A DNA stretch of 64,000 nucleotides from DASQPR01 sp963797675 (GCA_963797675.1 CAWCQQ010000021.1:135184-199183); one strand, 5' to 3'; positions 1-8,982 are shown, counted from the first letter of the stretch. Translations and numbers: made by a program. Notes: generated from the sequence alone by a model not told the origin.

Positions 1-1
1 C

Positions 2-317
2 GACCTGTTCGCCACCGACGCGATCTGGGAGATGCCGCCGTTCATCGGGTGGTACCAGGGCGCCGAGAACATCGGCCGCCTCGTCGACACGCAGTGCCCG
101 GCGCAGGGCCCCGGCGACATGCGGCTGATCGAGACGTCCGCCAACGGCCAGCCCGCGTTCGGGCTCTACATGCGCGGCGAGGACGGCTCGTACATCGCCG
201 TTCAACCTGCCGGTCCTCGACGATCGGGCCGGACGGCATCACCCACGTCGCCTGCTTCTTCGACCTCAGCCTGTTCGAGAAGTTCGGGCTGCCCGCGTCA
301 CTACCGCCGCTGCGTAG
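2..317 (+). CDS. SigG-like ECF sigma factor, C-terminal part (5' truncated, frame breaks)
   Basis: This is the tail of an RNA polymerase sigma factor of the SigG/SigJ kind that carries a SnoaL-like domain after its sigma regions. The visible stretch is that C-terminal domain: the WEMPPF, GWYQGAENI and ANGQPAFGLYMRG segments, then FNLPVLD and ITHVACFFDLSLFEKFGLP, are characteristic of these proteins. The N-terminal part lies outside the window. The reading frame changes twice near positions 200-235, with the homology continuing in the next frame, so this is an indel pattern and not gene decay. The stop is probably the TAG at 315-317, but the last few residues are uncertain. The next gene starts 2 bases later. 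Confidence 0.7.
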
Positions 318-319
318 CC

Positions 320-938
320 ATGTCGGAGAACGCCGCACTCGTCGGCGCCGTCTCGTTGCTGGAGCGGTCGATCGCCTACCTGCTCGGCAATCTCCAGATC
401 GTCCGCGCTCGTCGCTGACCCGGCCGGCCGGCAGGGTTCGGGACCTCCGTGCGCTGCTTGCGCACGTGGCAGACTCGCTCGACGTGCTCGCGCTCGCGGC
501 GGTGGGGCGTCGGCCGCCGGTCGCGATCAAGGGCGAAGATCCGATCGATGCAGTACGCACAACAGCGCGCCGTGTCCTGGCGGGGTGGAGCGCGCCCGGC
601 CGGCGGCGATCCCGGTCGGGCGGCGAGCGTTGACCGCGACGATCGTGGCGACCGCCGGGGCGATCGAGATCACGTCGCACGGCTGGGACATCGCCCGGGC
701 GTGTGGCTGGCGCCGCCCGGTGCCACCGGCGCTGGCCGAGGAGATGCTCGATCTGCTGCCGCTGTTCATCGGTGACCGGTACCGGTATCGATGCTTCGCC
801 CCGCCGGTCGTGATCACTGAGCGCGAATGCGCCGGGGACCGGCTGATCGCAGCGCTCGGGCGCCGGCCACCGGACCCGGTCGAGCGCCGCTACCTGCAGA
901 GCCGGGCAGCGTTGCTGTTGACGTCCCAGGCCGGCTGA
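320..938 (+). CDS. TIGR03086-type / DinB-like maleylpyruvate isomerase superfamily protein, frameshifted
   Basis: The product resembles actinobacterial TIGR03086/TIGR03083 proteins, four-helix DinB-like proteins related to mycothiol-dependent maleylpyruvate isomerase. I see the N-terminal ALVGAVSLLERSIAYLLGNL helix, a middle segment DLRALLAHVADSLDVLALAA, and the ITSHGWDIARACG segment, which carries the metal-ligand-type histidine of the family. These three pieces lie in three successive frames, with changes near 415 and 590-610. The total span of about 206 residues fits the family. The ATG at 320 directly follows the SigG-like stop, suggesting one transcript. Substrate and exact function cannot be told. 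Confidence 0.6.
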
Positions 939-947
939 GACGTGGCC

Positions 948-1163
948 CTAGGACCGTTCGCCTAGCCAGGCTTCGACGTAGACCCAGAAGTCGTCCAGCC
1001 GCCGGTCCTGATAGAACGGATCGGCAGGCGTGCCGTTGACGGCCGTGGCACACACCGGCTCCAACTCGGCCAGGGCGTTGTAGGCCGCCTGGCCTTCGCG
1101 TTGGTCCGGGTGGGCGGCCCGGAGACGCTCGGCGTGTTCCATCACGTCGTAGACCGTGGTCAT
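948..1163 (-). CDS. small conserved hypothetical protein (71 aa)
   Basis: A small acidic protein beginning MTTVYDVMEHAERLRAAHPD and ending in an aromatic stretch FWVYVEAWLGERS. The ATG at 1163 is preferred over the upstream in-frame start at 1196 because a strong Shine-Dalgarno GGAGGAT lies just before it. No domain is recognised. The gene is convergent with the TIGR03086-type gene and divergent from the membrane protein that follows. Confidence 0.55.
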   Translation of the reverse strand: MTTVYDVMEHAERLRAAHPDQREGQAAYNALAELEPVCATAVNGTPADPFYQDRRLDDFWVYVEAWLGERS

Positions 1164-1246
1164 CCGATCCTCCGTGCAATGTCGCGTCGAGGCCACAGTA
1201 GATCAGACGCTCGTCGAGGCTCCGGCCGCCGAGAACGCTGCCCCGC

Positions 1247-1794
1247 GTGAACGATGCTCGCGAAAGGCTCGTGGTCGTCCGGGTCTGGATCGTCATCATG
1301 ATGGTCGGCCTGGTCGTCGCCGGCGTGACCGCGTTTCCGCTGACGCACGAGGTGCGGTGGCTGTCGTCGGTGCTGAACAATCCGCATACGCCGTTCGTCG
1401 CCCACATGCCGTGGTTGACGTCGTGGATCGCGACAGGTCACGACCGGCATCAGATCACGTCCGCGAAGTATCCGTTCATCGCGTACGGGACGGACTGGCT
1501 CGCGTACGCCCATCTCATGATCGCTCTTGCCTTTATCGGGCCGTTCCGGGATCCGGTGCGCAACGTATGGGTCGTGCAGTGGGCGATGATCGCCTGCCTG
1601 TCGATCATCCCGCTGGCGCTGATCGCCGGGCCCGGTGCGGCACATCCCGTTCTGGTGGTCGTGCATCGACATGTCGTTCGGCGTGTTCGGCCTGGTGCCG
1701 CTGCTGTTCCTGCACCGCTATCATCAAGCGGCTCGCGGCGCTGGACACCGCCGCTCCGGCCGAGCCCGTGGCGCTGGTCGGTGCCGCCGGCTGA
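1247..1794 (+). CDS. predicted multi-pass membrane protein, frameshifted
   Basis: An integral membrane protein of unknown function with at least four hydrophobic segments: WIVIMMVGLVVAGVTAFPL, YAHLMIALAFIGPF, WAMIACLSIIPLALIAGP and, after a frame change near 1633, SFGVFGLVPLLFL. A second frame change near 1715 leads to the AALDTAAPAE tail and the stop at 1792-1794. Small membrane proteins of this look are common in actinobacteria and have no assigned role that I know. The GTG at 1247 is used. The stop overlaps the start of the next gene in TGATG, so the two are probably translationally coupled. Confidence 0.6.
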
Positions 1795-2738
1795 TGGCAT
1801 CGTCTGTTCGTATCGCGCTGTTTGCCGTGGCGGTCGCCGCTGTGCTCGGCGTCGGATCGTCGGCCGGGGTGGCGCAGGCCTGGGGCGCGCCCGCTGCTTG
1901 CGTCGTGACGGCTTCAGCCGGCCGCCGCCCAGCCCGTCGCCCACAGCCGTCGAAGACACCGAAGCCGCCGCCGGTTCCAACGCCTTCACCGACCTCAACG
2001 TCGCCGGTGTGCCCGCCACACGTGCTGTTCGCCGACACGCTCGGGGGAGCCGCGCAGACCGTCCGCGGCGTCGCGGCCGAGGTGGACATGCGCGTCGACA
2101 ACCGCTCGTCGAACTCCACCGCCGGCTGGGCATTCGACATCGCGATCTCGAATGCTATGGCAATCCGCTGCACCCGGCCACGCCGACGATGCAGTGGGAC
2201 GTCGACGGCGGTCCGTGGCAACCGGTCCTCAAGCCGGTCTGGTATCCGTCGAACGGCGCCGTCTACGGCAACTGGTACTCCTCTGACATGCCCGCACCGG
2301 TCATCCCCGCGCACGGCTCGCGCGTGTTCCGGCTCCGCGTCACGTTTCCCGCGTCCGCGAACTACGGCGTCTACAACGGCGCTCTGGTCTTCACAGCGCC
2401 GCCGGATGCTGGCATCGCGACGAGATCGACGGGCTGGACATCGGTTACAGCGAGCACTCCATCTTCCCGCCGCCGCACGGAGCACGACACATCCGCCGCC
2501 GACACAGCCGAGTATGGCGCCAGCCGCTTCACCGTCCCCACGGTGACGCCGTCGCCGGTCGAACCGAGTGTCGCCGAGCCCGCGTCGTCGCTCGACGGCT
2601 CCGATGCCGAACGCCGTCCTCGCCGGCCATTCGTCCGGCGGCGACACCATCCATCTGGTCGGCGGTATCGCCGGCGGACTCTGCATCGTGTTCGCGGCCG
2701 TACAGTTCTTCCGCTGGCGGCGTCTGCGGACCGGTTAG
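1794..2738 (+). CDS. secreted, C-terminally membrane-anchored protein, frameshifted
   Basis: An exported protein: a signal peptide (VRIALFAVAVAAVLGVGSSA) is followed by a Pro/Thr/Ser-rich linker (TPSPTSTSP), then an extracellular beta-type region with DMRVDNRSSNSTAGWAFD and QWDVDGGPWQPVLKPVWYP, and a C-terminal hydrophobic anchor (GGIAGGLCIVFAAVQFFRW) with a basic tail. The frame changes near 2150, 2430 and 2605. The gene is coupled to the membrane protein upstream by TGATG overlap, so the two may work together at the cell surface. No enzymatic domain is recognised. Confidence 0.55.
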
Positions 2739-2804
2739 GCCCGTTCTGCCGATCTCGGCGGGCCGGGCACGGCTGCAGGTCGGCAATGATCGGCAGGACA
2801 CGGC

Positions 2805-3540
2805 CTAGCAGGACGGTTGTGACCAGGTCGTGTCGATGAGGTCGAAGCCTCTTGGCAGGAAGTAAGTCTGCGCGGCGTAGTCCGAACCGTCGGCCTCGAG
2901 GGTCGGCACGACGTTCTGGACCGAGTGCGGCAGGTTCGATCCGATGACGGTCACGGTCAGCGACGTGTAGCACGACCCGGCCGGCAGACGCCCCGCCGGC
3001 ATCACCGTCTGTCGGCGCCTCAGGTGTCAGCGTGTGCGTGGTCGTCGCGTAGAGGGTCAGCCGGGAACTGCTGGCACCGGTACCGACGTAGACCGTCCGC
3101 GTGATGTGCAGGTGCGCATCGGGACAGGCCTTGAGCAGGGCGCTGGTGAGCGAGAACGTGTTCGCGTCGCTGGAGCCGAGGAGTGACGACGGTCGGAAGT
3201 TGCCCGACATCGCACAGCCCGGGCTGGTGGGCGGCGTGGTGACCGGCTTCTTCGTGTGCGGGCTCGCCGACGGAGACGGGCTCGGTGGCGGGCTGGGTAC
3301 GTCCGACGGCGTCGGGCTCGACGACTGCGGCGGTGGCTGGGACGGTCCGACCGGAGTCTTCGGGTGATCCGGCAGGAACAGAAGGACGAGCGCCACAACG
3401 GTCGCCCCGGCGAACGCCGCCGCGCGGGTGGCATGGCGCCGAGCCAGCGTACGGCGGATCGCCGGTACGCCGGGCGGCTGCGTCAGCCGGGTCGACTCGG
3501 TCCGGAAGGCGTCGAAGTGATGTTGCAGGTCGTCAGGCAT
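2805..3540 (-). CDS. putative anti-sigma-factor-like membrane protein, one frameshift
   Basis: A single-pass membrane protein encoded directly after a SigE-family sigma factor: its ATG (3540) overlaps the sigma stop by 8 bases, so translation is coupled. The N-terminal cytoplasmic stretch (DDLQHHFDAFRTESTRL) is followed by one transmembrane helix (AAAFAGATVVALVLLFLP, residues about 38-55), a Pro/Ser-rich linker and an extracytoplasmic domain with several Cys. The frame changes near 3005 and continues to TTWSQPSC. Position and topology suggest it holds its sigma factor inactive at the membrane. No zinc-type anti-sigma motif is visible, so the role is inferred from context. Confidence 0.6.
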
Positions 3541-4027
3541 CGGTCACCTCGACCTCCGATGTGCCCAGGAGCGTGCTCAGCGCGGCCCGCCCGCGATGCA
3601 GCCACGATTTGACGGTGCCTTCGGCGACGCCGACGAAGACGGCGATCTCGGCGACCGGCATGTCGGACAGGTAGTGCAGCACGATCACCTGGCGCTGGTT
3701 ACGGGGAAGCTGGGCCAGCGCTCGTGCGAGGTCGACCCGGGCGACGGTCGGTGGCTCCACGGCCGCCGGGGCGAGGTCGTGCCGCCACAGGCGCAGGATT
3801 CGGCCGCGACGCCAGTTGCTGACCGCCATGTTCCACGCGACCCGGCGTACCCACGTTTGTGGATCTTCGTATTTGCTGATCGTCGACCACCGCGAGTAGG
3901 CGCGGCAGAACGCCTCCTGGACCAGATCCTGCGCCTCGGCGTGGTCGCCGACAAATGCATGCAATTGTGCCGTGAGGGGAGCGAACGACGCGGAGTAGAA
4001 CTCCGCGAAGTCGGATCCGGTGCTCAC
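3533..4027 (-). CDS. SigE-family ECF RNA polymerase sigma factor
   Basis: A complete ECF sigma factor of the actinobacterial SigE (SigE-like, TIGR02983) type. Region 2 shows FAEFYSASFAPLTAQLHAF, GDHAEAQDLVQEAFCRAY and the -10-binding W(V)RRVAWNMAVSNWRR segment; region 4 shows LPRNQRQVIVLHYLSDM followed by the helix-turn-helix AEIAVFVGVAEGTVKSWLHRGRAAL. About 164 residues from the GTG at 4027, chosen because homology begins there; the 22 in-frame residues upstream look untranslated. It overlaps the downstream anti-sigma-like gene. Confidence 0.85.
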   Translation of the reverse strand: MSTGSDFAEFYSASFAPLTAQLHAFVGDHAEAQDLVQEAFCRAYSRWSTISKYEDPQTWVRRVAWNMAVSNWRRGRILRLWRHDLAPAAVEPPTVARVDLARALAQLPRNQRQVIVLHYLSDMPVAEIAVFVGVAEGTVKSWLHRGRAALSTLLGTSEVEVTDA

Positions 4028-4099
4028 GCGCGATACTCCCAGGCTGGACGAGCGCGTGGTGTGGCCCACGACGGGACCACACCACGCGATCACGATAAA

Positions 4100-5380
4100 T
4101 CAGGAAAGGGTCTGCGGTGCCTTCGCGCTGATCTGCGCGAGCGACGTCACCGACAGGTTCGAGACAACATACGCCCTGGCCACACCGGCCGGCGTGACCG
4201 TCCACAGGTCCGGAATCCCGTCACCGGTGAAGTCGGCGGCCTCGACCGTCGAGAACGTCGCGCCGGTGTTCCAGTTCTTCGCGATGCGGTACTGCGTGTA
4301 GGCGACCGACGATGTCCCGTCACCGTTGTCGGTGAACGCCACGCCCTGCCAGAGGTAGAGCGCGCCGGTGGTGGAGTTCCACAGGTAGATCGACGTGCCA
4401 CTGCCAAAGACCGACGTGCTGATCAGCTGCCAGTTCTGCCAGTCGGTGCCGCCGGTCGGGGTCTTGTTCGCGGACAGCTCCGGGGTGTAGCCCAGCGGCC
4501 AGCCGTACGACGCGTAGGTCGCGAGCTGGTAGCCGGTGGTGGCGCTGCCGCTGATCCCGATCAGATCCGGCGTGATGTTGTTCGCGTTCGAGGCGTTGAA
4601 CGCGTTCGCCAGGTCGATCGGAGTGTTGCCGTTGGCGTCGGTGAAGTAGTCGAGCCCGGCACCTTCGAATTCGTTGCCGGATTCCACCGAACCGTCGCCG
4701 GTGCCGGGGAGGATCAATCCGACGCCTGCTCGCGGACCGCTGACGAAGTAGACCATCACGTCCTGGAGATTGTCGCCCAGAAGGTTCCCCGTGAAGATCT
4801 TGGCGCCGTCGTAGTACGAGGCTCCTTGGCCGATTCCGTTCGCGCCGATGTTGAGCGCCGGCACGCGTACGCGCCCGGTCAGGTAGCCGGCCGCGTTGCC
4901 GTTGGCCAGCCACAGGCCCGATCCAACTCCGGCCGGGTCGCCGACCGCGAGGAGATCGGGTACGCCGTCGCCGTTGGAGTCGTTCGGCGCGGCCGGCAGA
5001 GCTCCATCCGCGTCGTAGAAGTTCGTCGAGACATAGCCGGTGGTTCCATCGGCGCCGACGCCCTCCACGGACAGCATGTTCTGATGAGTCGTGAACGTCA
5101 GATAGACGGCCGCCGTTCCATCTGCCGCTGCCTTGACGGTCTTGTGCTTGCCGCCGTTGACCCAGTACTCGTACTTGACCGGCGTAGTTCCATCGCCCTG
5201 ACTGGAGAACGTCACCGGACTGGTCGGAACGCCGATCAGCGGAAGAAACGGTCCCTTGACAGTCACGCTCGCGACCTGGTCCGGCGTAACGACCGCTCCG
5301 TGCGCGGCTCCAGCGGCCAGCAGTGCCACGATGGGCGCCGCCAGCAGCGAAACGAGCGCTGTTCTGTGCCTCAATGCCAT
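4100..5380 (-). CDS. secreted FG-GAP/VCBS-repeat beta-propeller protein
   Basis: An exported repeat protein of about 426 residues. The ATG at 5380 is preferred because GGGAGCAAGA sits just upstream and a signal peptide (ALVSLLAAPIVALLAAGAAHG) follows directly. Integrin-like FG-GAP calcium-binding repeats are visible as NDSNGDGVPDLLAVG, DFTGDGIPDLWTV and a degenerate NLLGDNLQDVMVYF. It probably folds as a seven-bladed propeller outside the cell and binds sugars or other ligands; the ligand cannot be told. Unlike much of the window the frame is intact. It ends 73 bases before the SigE-family gene on the same strand. Confidence 0.75.
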   Translation of the reverse strand: MALRHRTALVSLLAAPIVALLAAGAAHGAVVTPDQVASVTVKGPFLPLIGVPTSPVTFSSQGDGTTPVKYEYWVNGGKHKTVKAAADGTAAVYLTFTTHQNMLSVEGVGADGTTGYVSTNFYDADGALPAAPNDSNGDGVPDLLAVGDPAGVGSGLWLANGNAAGYLTGRVRVPALNIGANGIGQGASYYDGAKIFTGNLLGDNLQDVMVYFVSGPRAGVGLILPGTGDGSVESGNEFEGAGLDYFTDANGNTPIDLANAFNASNANNITPDLIGISGSATTGYQLATYASYGWPLGYTPELSANKTPTGGTDWQNWQLISTSVFGSGTSIYLWNSTTGALYLWQGVAFTDNGDGTSSVAYTQYRIAKNWNTGATFSTVEAADFTGDGIPDLWTVTPAGVARAYVVSNLSVTSLAQISAKAPQTLS

Positions 5381-5547
5381 TCTTGCTCCCCTGTGTGATT
5401 CGTGGCCGTGGGTGACGAGCGACCACCGCATCTATCACGCTGAGGGGATAGGAAGGTTGCGAAAGTAGTTCGGTTATTTTCTTCGGGCCGGTCGGACGTT
5501 GATGCGGGAAGCAAGGGCGTCGGGCGAGTCGGTAAGCTAGCGGCCAC

Positions 5548-5621
5548 GGGCCGGTAGCTCAGCCGGTTAGAGCAGGGGACTCATAATCCCTCGGTCGCGG
5601 GTTCGAGCCCCGCCCGGCCCA
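5548..5621 (+). tRNA. tRNA with CAU anticodon (Ile2 or elongator Met)
   Basis: A complete 74-nt cloverleaf: acceptor GGGCCGG pairs with CCGGCCC, the D arm is GCTCAGCCGGTTAGAGC, the anticodon loop CTCATAA gives CAU, and the T arm is GCGGGTTCGAGCCCCGC. The 3' CCA is not encoded. A CAU anticodon means elongator Met or, if C34 is modified to lysidine, Ile2 reading AUA; the anticodon-stem bases resemble Ile2, but I cannot settle this by eye. It lies next to a site-specific integrase, the usual attachment position of actinomycete integrative elements. Confidence 0.92.
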
Positions 5622-5625
5622 CATA
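5591..5625 (+). other. putative attL core of the integrated element (3' end of tRNA)
   Basis: Tyrosine integrases of actinomycete integrative elements commonly recombine inside the 3' half of a tRNA gene, leaving a direct repeat of that segment at the far end. The integrase gene ends only about 85 bases from this tRNA, so the T-arm/acceptor part is the likely crossover region. I did not find a second copy elsewhere in the window by reading, so attR is either beyond the window, too short to see, or lost. Confidence 0.35.
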
Positions 5626-5709
5626 TCTGACCTGGGATTATGTCCGTCCTAGCTATCCTGTGGATCTCTCGGAACCTGATTTGCTAGGGAAATGCTAGGG
5701 ATCTTGAGA

Positions 5710-7033
5710 CTACGCCGATTTCTGACGGCGTGGAACGATCGCAGCGGCGGCCTCTGCTGCCTGGCGGCCGATGGTGCCGATCATGTGGCCGTACGTGTCG
5801 TTCGTGATCTTGATCGAGCTGTGCCGAAGGCGCTTGCTGACGATCGCGATGTCTACGCCGGCCGCCAACTGGAGGCTGGCCGCGAGATGGCGCAGCTTGT
5901 GTAGCGAGATTCGCGGCATTCCGTGCTTCAGGACCAGCTTCTCGAACTTGTACGTGATGAAGTCCGGGTGGTATCCCGAACCGTCTTCGCGGGTGAAGAC
6001 CAAGCCGGTGTCCTGCCATGCTGGTCCCCAGGCGAGGCGCTCGGTGATCTGCTGCTTGCGCCAGGTGTTGAGGACGTCGGCGGTACCGGCGTCGATGTCG
6101 ACGGCCGACTCGGACTCTTCGGTCTTCGGCGTCGGACTCCACGACCTTGTGCTTCGCGGTGGTGCGTTGCCAGGTGATGTCGACCGTACGGGCTTCGAGG
6201 TCGACGTCCTGCCAACGGATCCCGCACAGCTCGCCTCGCCGGAGTCCGGCGAATGCGGCGAGGTGCAGCATCGGGTAGAGGCGTTCGTTGTCTTCGGCGA
6301 TGGCGTCGAGGAACGCGCCGAGTTGTTCCGGCTCCCAGACCTTGACTCGTGGTCGACTGCCTCTTGCGACGTCGGCGAGTGCTGCGACGTTGCGGGGGAT
6401 CTCGCCGGCCTTGACTGCGGCGGCGAGGGAGCTGCGGAGCGTTGCCCGTAGCCGTTGTGCCGTGGCCGCGCCGAATGGTCGGGGGACTGGTACTCGTTTC
6501 GGCTTGACCGGCCGCCGCCCTTGTCGGTCGGCGTTGATCGCGTCGGTCTCGGCTTGGAGCTTGTCGTTGGTCTCCTTTGCGGTCTTGATGCGGTCGTCGT
6601 GTTCGATGCGGATGTCGATCAGCATCTTGGTGACGTGCTGGGGACGTAGATCGACCAGGCGCAGGTGGCCGAGGTAGGGGATGAGGTACTTGTCGACATG
6701 GGTGCGGTAGCTGACCTCGGTCGTTTCCCGGATCGAACCGGCGCCTACCTTGCCGTCCAGCCATGCGGTGAGCCAGTCGGCGACGGTCTGCTTGCCGTCG
6801 ACGGGTAGCAGGCCGGCGTGGTCGGCGGCGAGGATATCCAGTCTGGCTTCGGCGGCTGCTTTGGCGCTGGTGAAGCCGCCCTTCGTCCATTGGCGGCGGG
6901 CGCCTTGGCGGCCTGGTGGTAGTTCGACGTTGTAGGACCAGGTGTGGGTCTTGCAGACCTTGCCCTGCGGTGGGCAGGTGGCGTTGCAGCGTTGGAAGAC
7001 GCCGTTGCCGTACTTCGGGGATTTTCGGTTCAC
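5710..7033 (-). CDS. int: tyrosine site-specific integrase, one frameshift
   Basis: A phage-type tyrosine recombinase that would integrate and excise the element at the neighbouring tRNA. It has an N-terminal zinc-finger-like arm-binding segment (CNATCPPQGKVCKTHTW), an AP2/SAM-like core-binding domain (TVADWLTAWLDGKVGAGSIRE), and a catalytic domain with the first Arg in AFAGLRRGELCGIRW, the HxLR-type box in SLHKLRHLAAS, and the nucleophile Tyr in ITNDTYGHM. The frame changes near 6,120-6,140, between the Arg-I box and the C-terminal catalytic motifs, so the gene as read is broken. The usual RLGHSS is RLRHSS here. The GTG start (7033) overlaps the upstream stop in GTGA. Confidence 0.85.
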
Positions 7034-7602
7034 TCCTTCTCCCTTGTTGATAGCAGGCCGAGGTTCTTGGCTCTGCGGGACCAGTTCTTTAGCTGGCCGT
7101 CGGTGACGTTGCGGACGCCTCGGATGTTGAGCTGTTCGGCGACGTAGCGCCAGGGTTTGCGGGCGGGTTCACCCCCTTGGGCTTTTGCGCGGCGGAAGAG
7201 GGTGGCAACTTCGGCGATGAAGTCGTCGTCTTGTTCCGCTGGACGCCCTGGCCCCTTCGTTTGCTTTGCATCGGTTCGGGCCGCTCGGGCTTGGTGTGCG
7301 GACTCAGGATGGTCGCCGGTGTTCGGTGTTCCGGCTGGGACGGCCCAGGTGCCGTTGCGTCGTGTCGTCTCGATGACCTCGCCGATCCGAATGGATCTTA
7401 GTACTGAAGCACCGAGTGTGGCGCCGGACAGATCTGCGTGGGAGTCGGCAAGGCCGCGTATGTCGAGCCCGACCGGCGTTGCCTTTCCGTGGATATCTAC
7501 CCAATGCACGGTCAGCTGCCAGCGATGCCCGTTGGGATCGGTGTGAACGTATGGGATCGCACCAAGGCTCGTCGTCGTATCGGTGACTGGACGGTGGGGC
7601 AT
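7030..7602 (-). CDS. integrative-element hypothetical protein, coupled to int
   Basis: About 190 residues from the ATG at 7602, chosen because GGAGGAC lies just before it. The C-terminal half looks like a DNA-binding domain: the PGRPAEQDDDFIAEVATLFRRA and RYVAEQLNIRGVRNVTDGQLKNW segments resemble the RepA/HTH-like region of proteins encoded just upstream of integrases in actinomycete elements. It overlaps int by 4 bases and so is co-translated with it. A regulatory role in integration or excision is plausible from context only. Confidence 0.6.
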   Translation of the reverse strand: MPHRPVTDTTTSLGAIPYVHTDPNGHRWQLTVHWVDIHGKATPVGLDIRGLADSHADLSGATLGASVLRSIRIGEVIETTRRNGTWAVPAGTPNTGDHPESAHQARAARTDAKQTKGPGRPAEQDDDFIAEVATLFRRAKAQGGEPARKPWRYVAEQLNIRGVRNVTDGQLKNWSRRAKNLGLLSTREKE

Positions 7603-7756
7603 AGGCGTCCTCCATTCATCGCTCCTCGTGAATATAGCGTAAGTTATGACATCATAGGCGCGCAATAGCTATCGCCCAACGTCGAGAGGCGCAGCACTGA
7701 TCGGGCCCGTAGCCACGACCGCTTGGCGGTAATCCCACGGTGAGCGGCCAGCGGCG

Positions 7757-7993
7757 CTAGGCAGCATCGATATGTGAGGGGAACTGCTCGCCGACGCCGA
7801 GTGCAGCGAGGACGGCAGCGCGAGTGACGCGTAGGTAACGCCCGAGGCGCAGCACCGGCACAGGGAAGTGTCCTTCGCGGGCGAGACGGTACGACTCGTC
7901 GCGACCGACGCCAAAGGCGCGGCCGGCGGTGGGGACGTCGATGGTCACCGGCCAGGCGCGGATCTCGTCGAGCGTCGGCACACGTGCGCTCAT
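7757..7993 (-). CDS. xis: excisionase-like MerR/HTH_17 DNA-binding protein
   Basis: A 78-residue protein with a single winged-helix HTH_17/excisionase fold: DVPTAGRAFGVGRDESYRLAREGHFPVPVLRLGRYLRV is the typical pattern of a turn, helix, then the arginine that enters the wing. These small proteins serve as recombination directionality factors or regulators beside element integrases. It lies upstream of int and its partner on the same strand, in the usual order. The ATG at 7993 overlaps the stop of a small upstream reading frame in ATGA. Confidence 0.75.
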   Translation of the reverse strand: MSARVPTLDEIRAWPVTIDVPTAGRAFGVGRDESYRLAREGHFPVPVLRLGRYLRVTRAAVLAALGVGEQFPSHIDAA

Positions 7994-8205
7994 GACTGGT
8001 CCAGCCCGAGTCGGCGTTCCACGACTTGTTCCAGAAATCTTGGAACGCCGTTCCGCTTAGGGAGCGGTGAGCGTTCCAGAACGTTCCGTTGGAACTGACG
8101 ATTGCTCATCTTGGAACAATGGCAGGGAGGTGTTACCAGAACAGTTACCAGCATTCCGGCTGGCAACTCGGCTGGACCAACGGTCGGCGTATCGATGCAC
8201 GCCAC
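7990..8205 (-). CDS. possible small protein upstream of xis
   Basis: A 71-codon frame whose TGA overlaps the xis start. The overlap suggests coupling, but the sequence is dominated by short GGAAC/GTTCC and GTTACC repeats, and no homology is recognised. The only peptide that looks protein-like is the C-terminal part (SNRQFQRNVLERSPLPKRNG); a start at the internal ATG (8106) is as likely. It may be no gene at all. Confidence 0.3.
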   Translation of the reverse strand: MACIDTPTVGPAELPAGMLVTVLVTPPCHCSKMSNRQFQRNVLERSPLPKRNGVPRFLEQVVERRLGLDQS

Positions 8206-8240
8206 CGTTAGGCGCAGAGTTGCCGTTACCGTTACCAGGA
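8018..8240. repeat. GTTCC/GGAAC and GTTACC(AG) short-repeat region
   Basis: Between 8018 and 8117 the 5-mer GTTCC or its complement GGAAC occurs about eight times at irregular spacing, partly as inverted pairs (for example around 8028-8045). GTTACC follows at 8132, 8144, 8225 and 8231, three of these extended to GTTACCAG. The same words recur at 27,682-27,692 and heavily at 30,030-30,310. Iteron-like clusters of this kind can be binding sites for an element's replication, transfer or control protein. Which protein would bind here is not known. Confidence 0.5.
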
Positions 8241-8395
8241 CTCGCTTCCTGCCGGCATCGTTCCGGTTGGTCCAGAGATGCCAGCGGCTCGCCGTTCCGC
8301 CGCGAGTCGTCGGTCCCGAGCGCTCTTCGGCGAACCCGATCCGCTATCGGGTTTCAGCCCCAGAACTCTCCGACGCTCACGCTACGGTTGCGCTC

Positions 8396-8901
8396 ATGGT
8401 TCTTCACGTCGACTCATCGGAGCCGTTTCTGTGTCCGAGCCAGCTGGCCGCTCTCATCGATGCGGTCCCTTCGGCCGCCGGTCACGACGCGCATCGCTGC
8501 ATCGAATGAAAGTCGGCGCTCGATTTGTCCGCATCTGCGGGTCAAGGGCACATCTCGAAGGCGATTATCGGATTTGCTAACCGCCAGCTTGCCGCCGCCT
8601 GCCGCAACGCACAAGGTACGGCTATCTGGTCGTGGGCGTCGAGCCGGGTAGCCGCACCGGCGTGACTCCGGTTGACCCGGAGATCCTTGTCGGGCAGCTA
8701 CGCGCTGCGGTCGGAGACGCGCTGCGCTGGGCACCCGAGTACGTCTCCACCGAGGGCGTCGAGGTCCTCATAGTCATCGTTGATCCTCCCCACCCTGGTG
8801 AAGGCGTCAGCTTTCGGTCCTGCGCGATTGCGGTGGAGTTGCGTTCGGTGGGTATCCATCGGTCGTGCGGATGGCCGCATGAAGGTAAGGACTCGGCATA
8901 A
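8396..8901 (+). pseudogene. AlbA_2 (Schlafen-type) domain protein remnant
   Basis: Read across two breaks, this is the start of an AlbA_2 DNA/RNA-binding domain protein: MVLHVDSSEPF, then KSALDLSASAGQGHISKAII followed by GFANRQ (the family's AFANT region), then YLVVGVEPG (the IxGVxD strand) and PEILVGQLRAAVGDALRW. A TGA at 8507-8509 stands where the family has the xEFK/xEWK segment (a TGG-to-TGA change would do it), and the frame changes near 8620. AlbA_2 proteins often carry further C-terminal domains, absent here. It sits directly before pglW on the same strand and may once have belonged to the defence cluster. Confidence 0.5.
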
Positions 8902-8982
8902 CGGAGCATGGTCAATCCGGCTCGATCGTGTGCAACCGCACCGTCCGCATGCAGGGGAGCCTGCTACCAATAGGATCCGGTC

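Noticed and set aside
3596..5398. 600-codon plus-strand open frame
   Set aside because: It runs antisense through the sigma factor and the FG-GAP gene, both of which have clear motifs; Arg-rich shadow.
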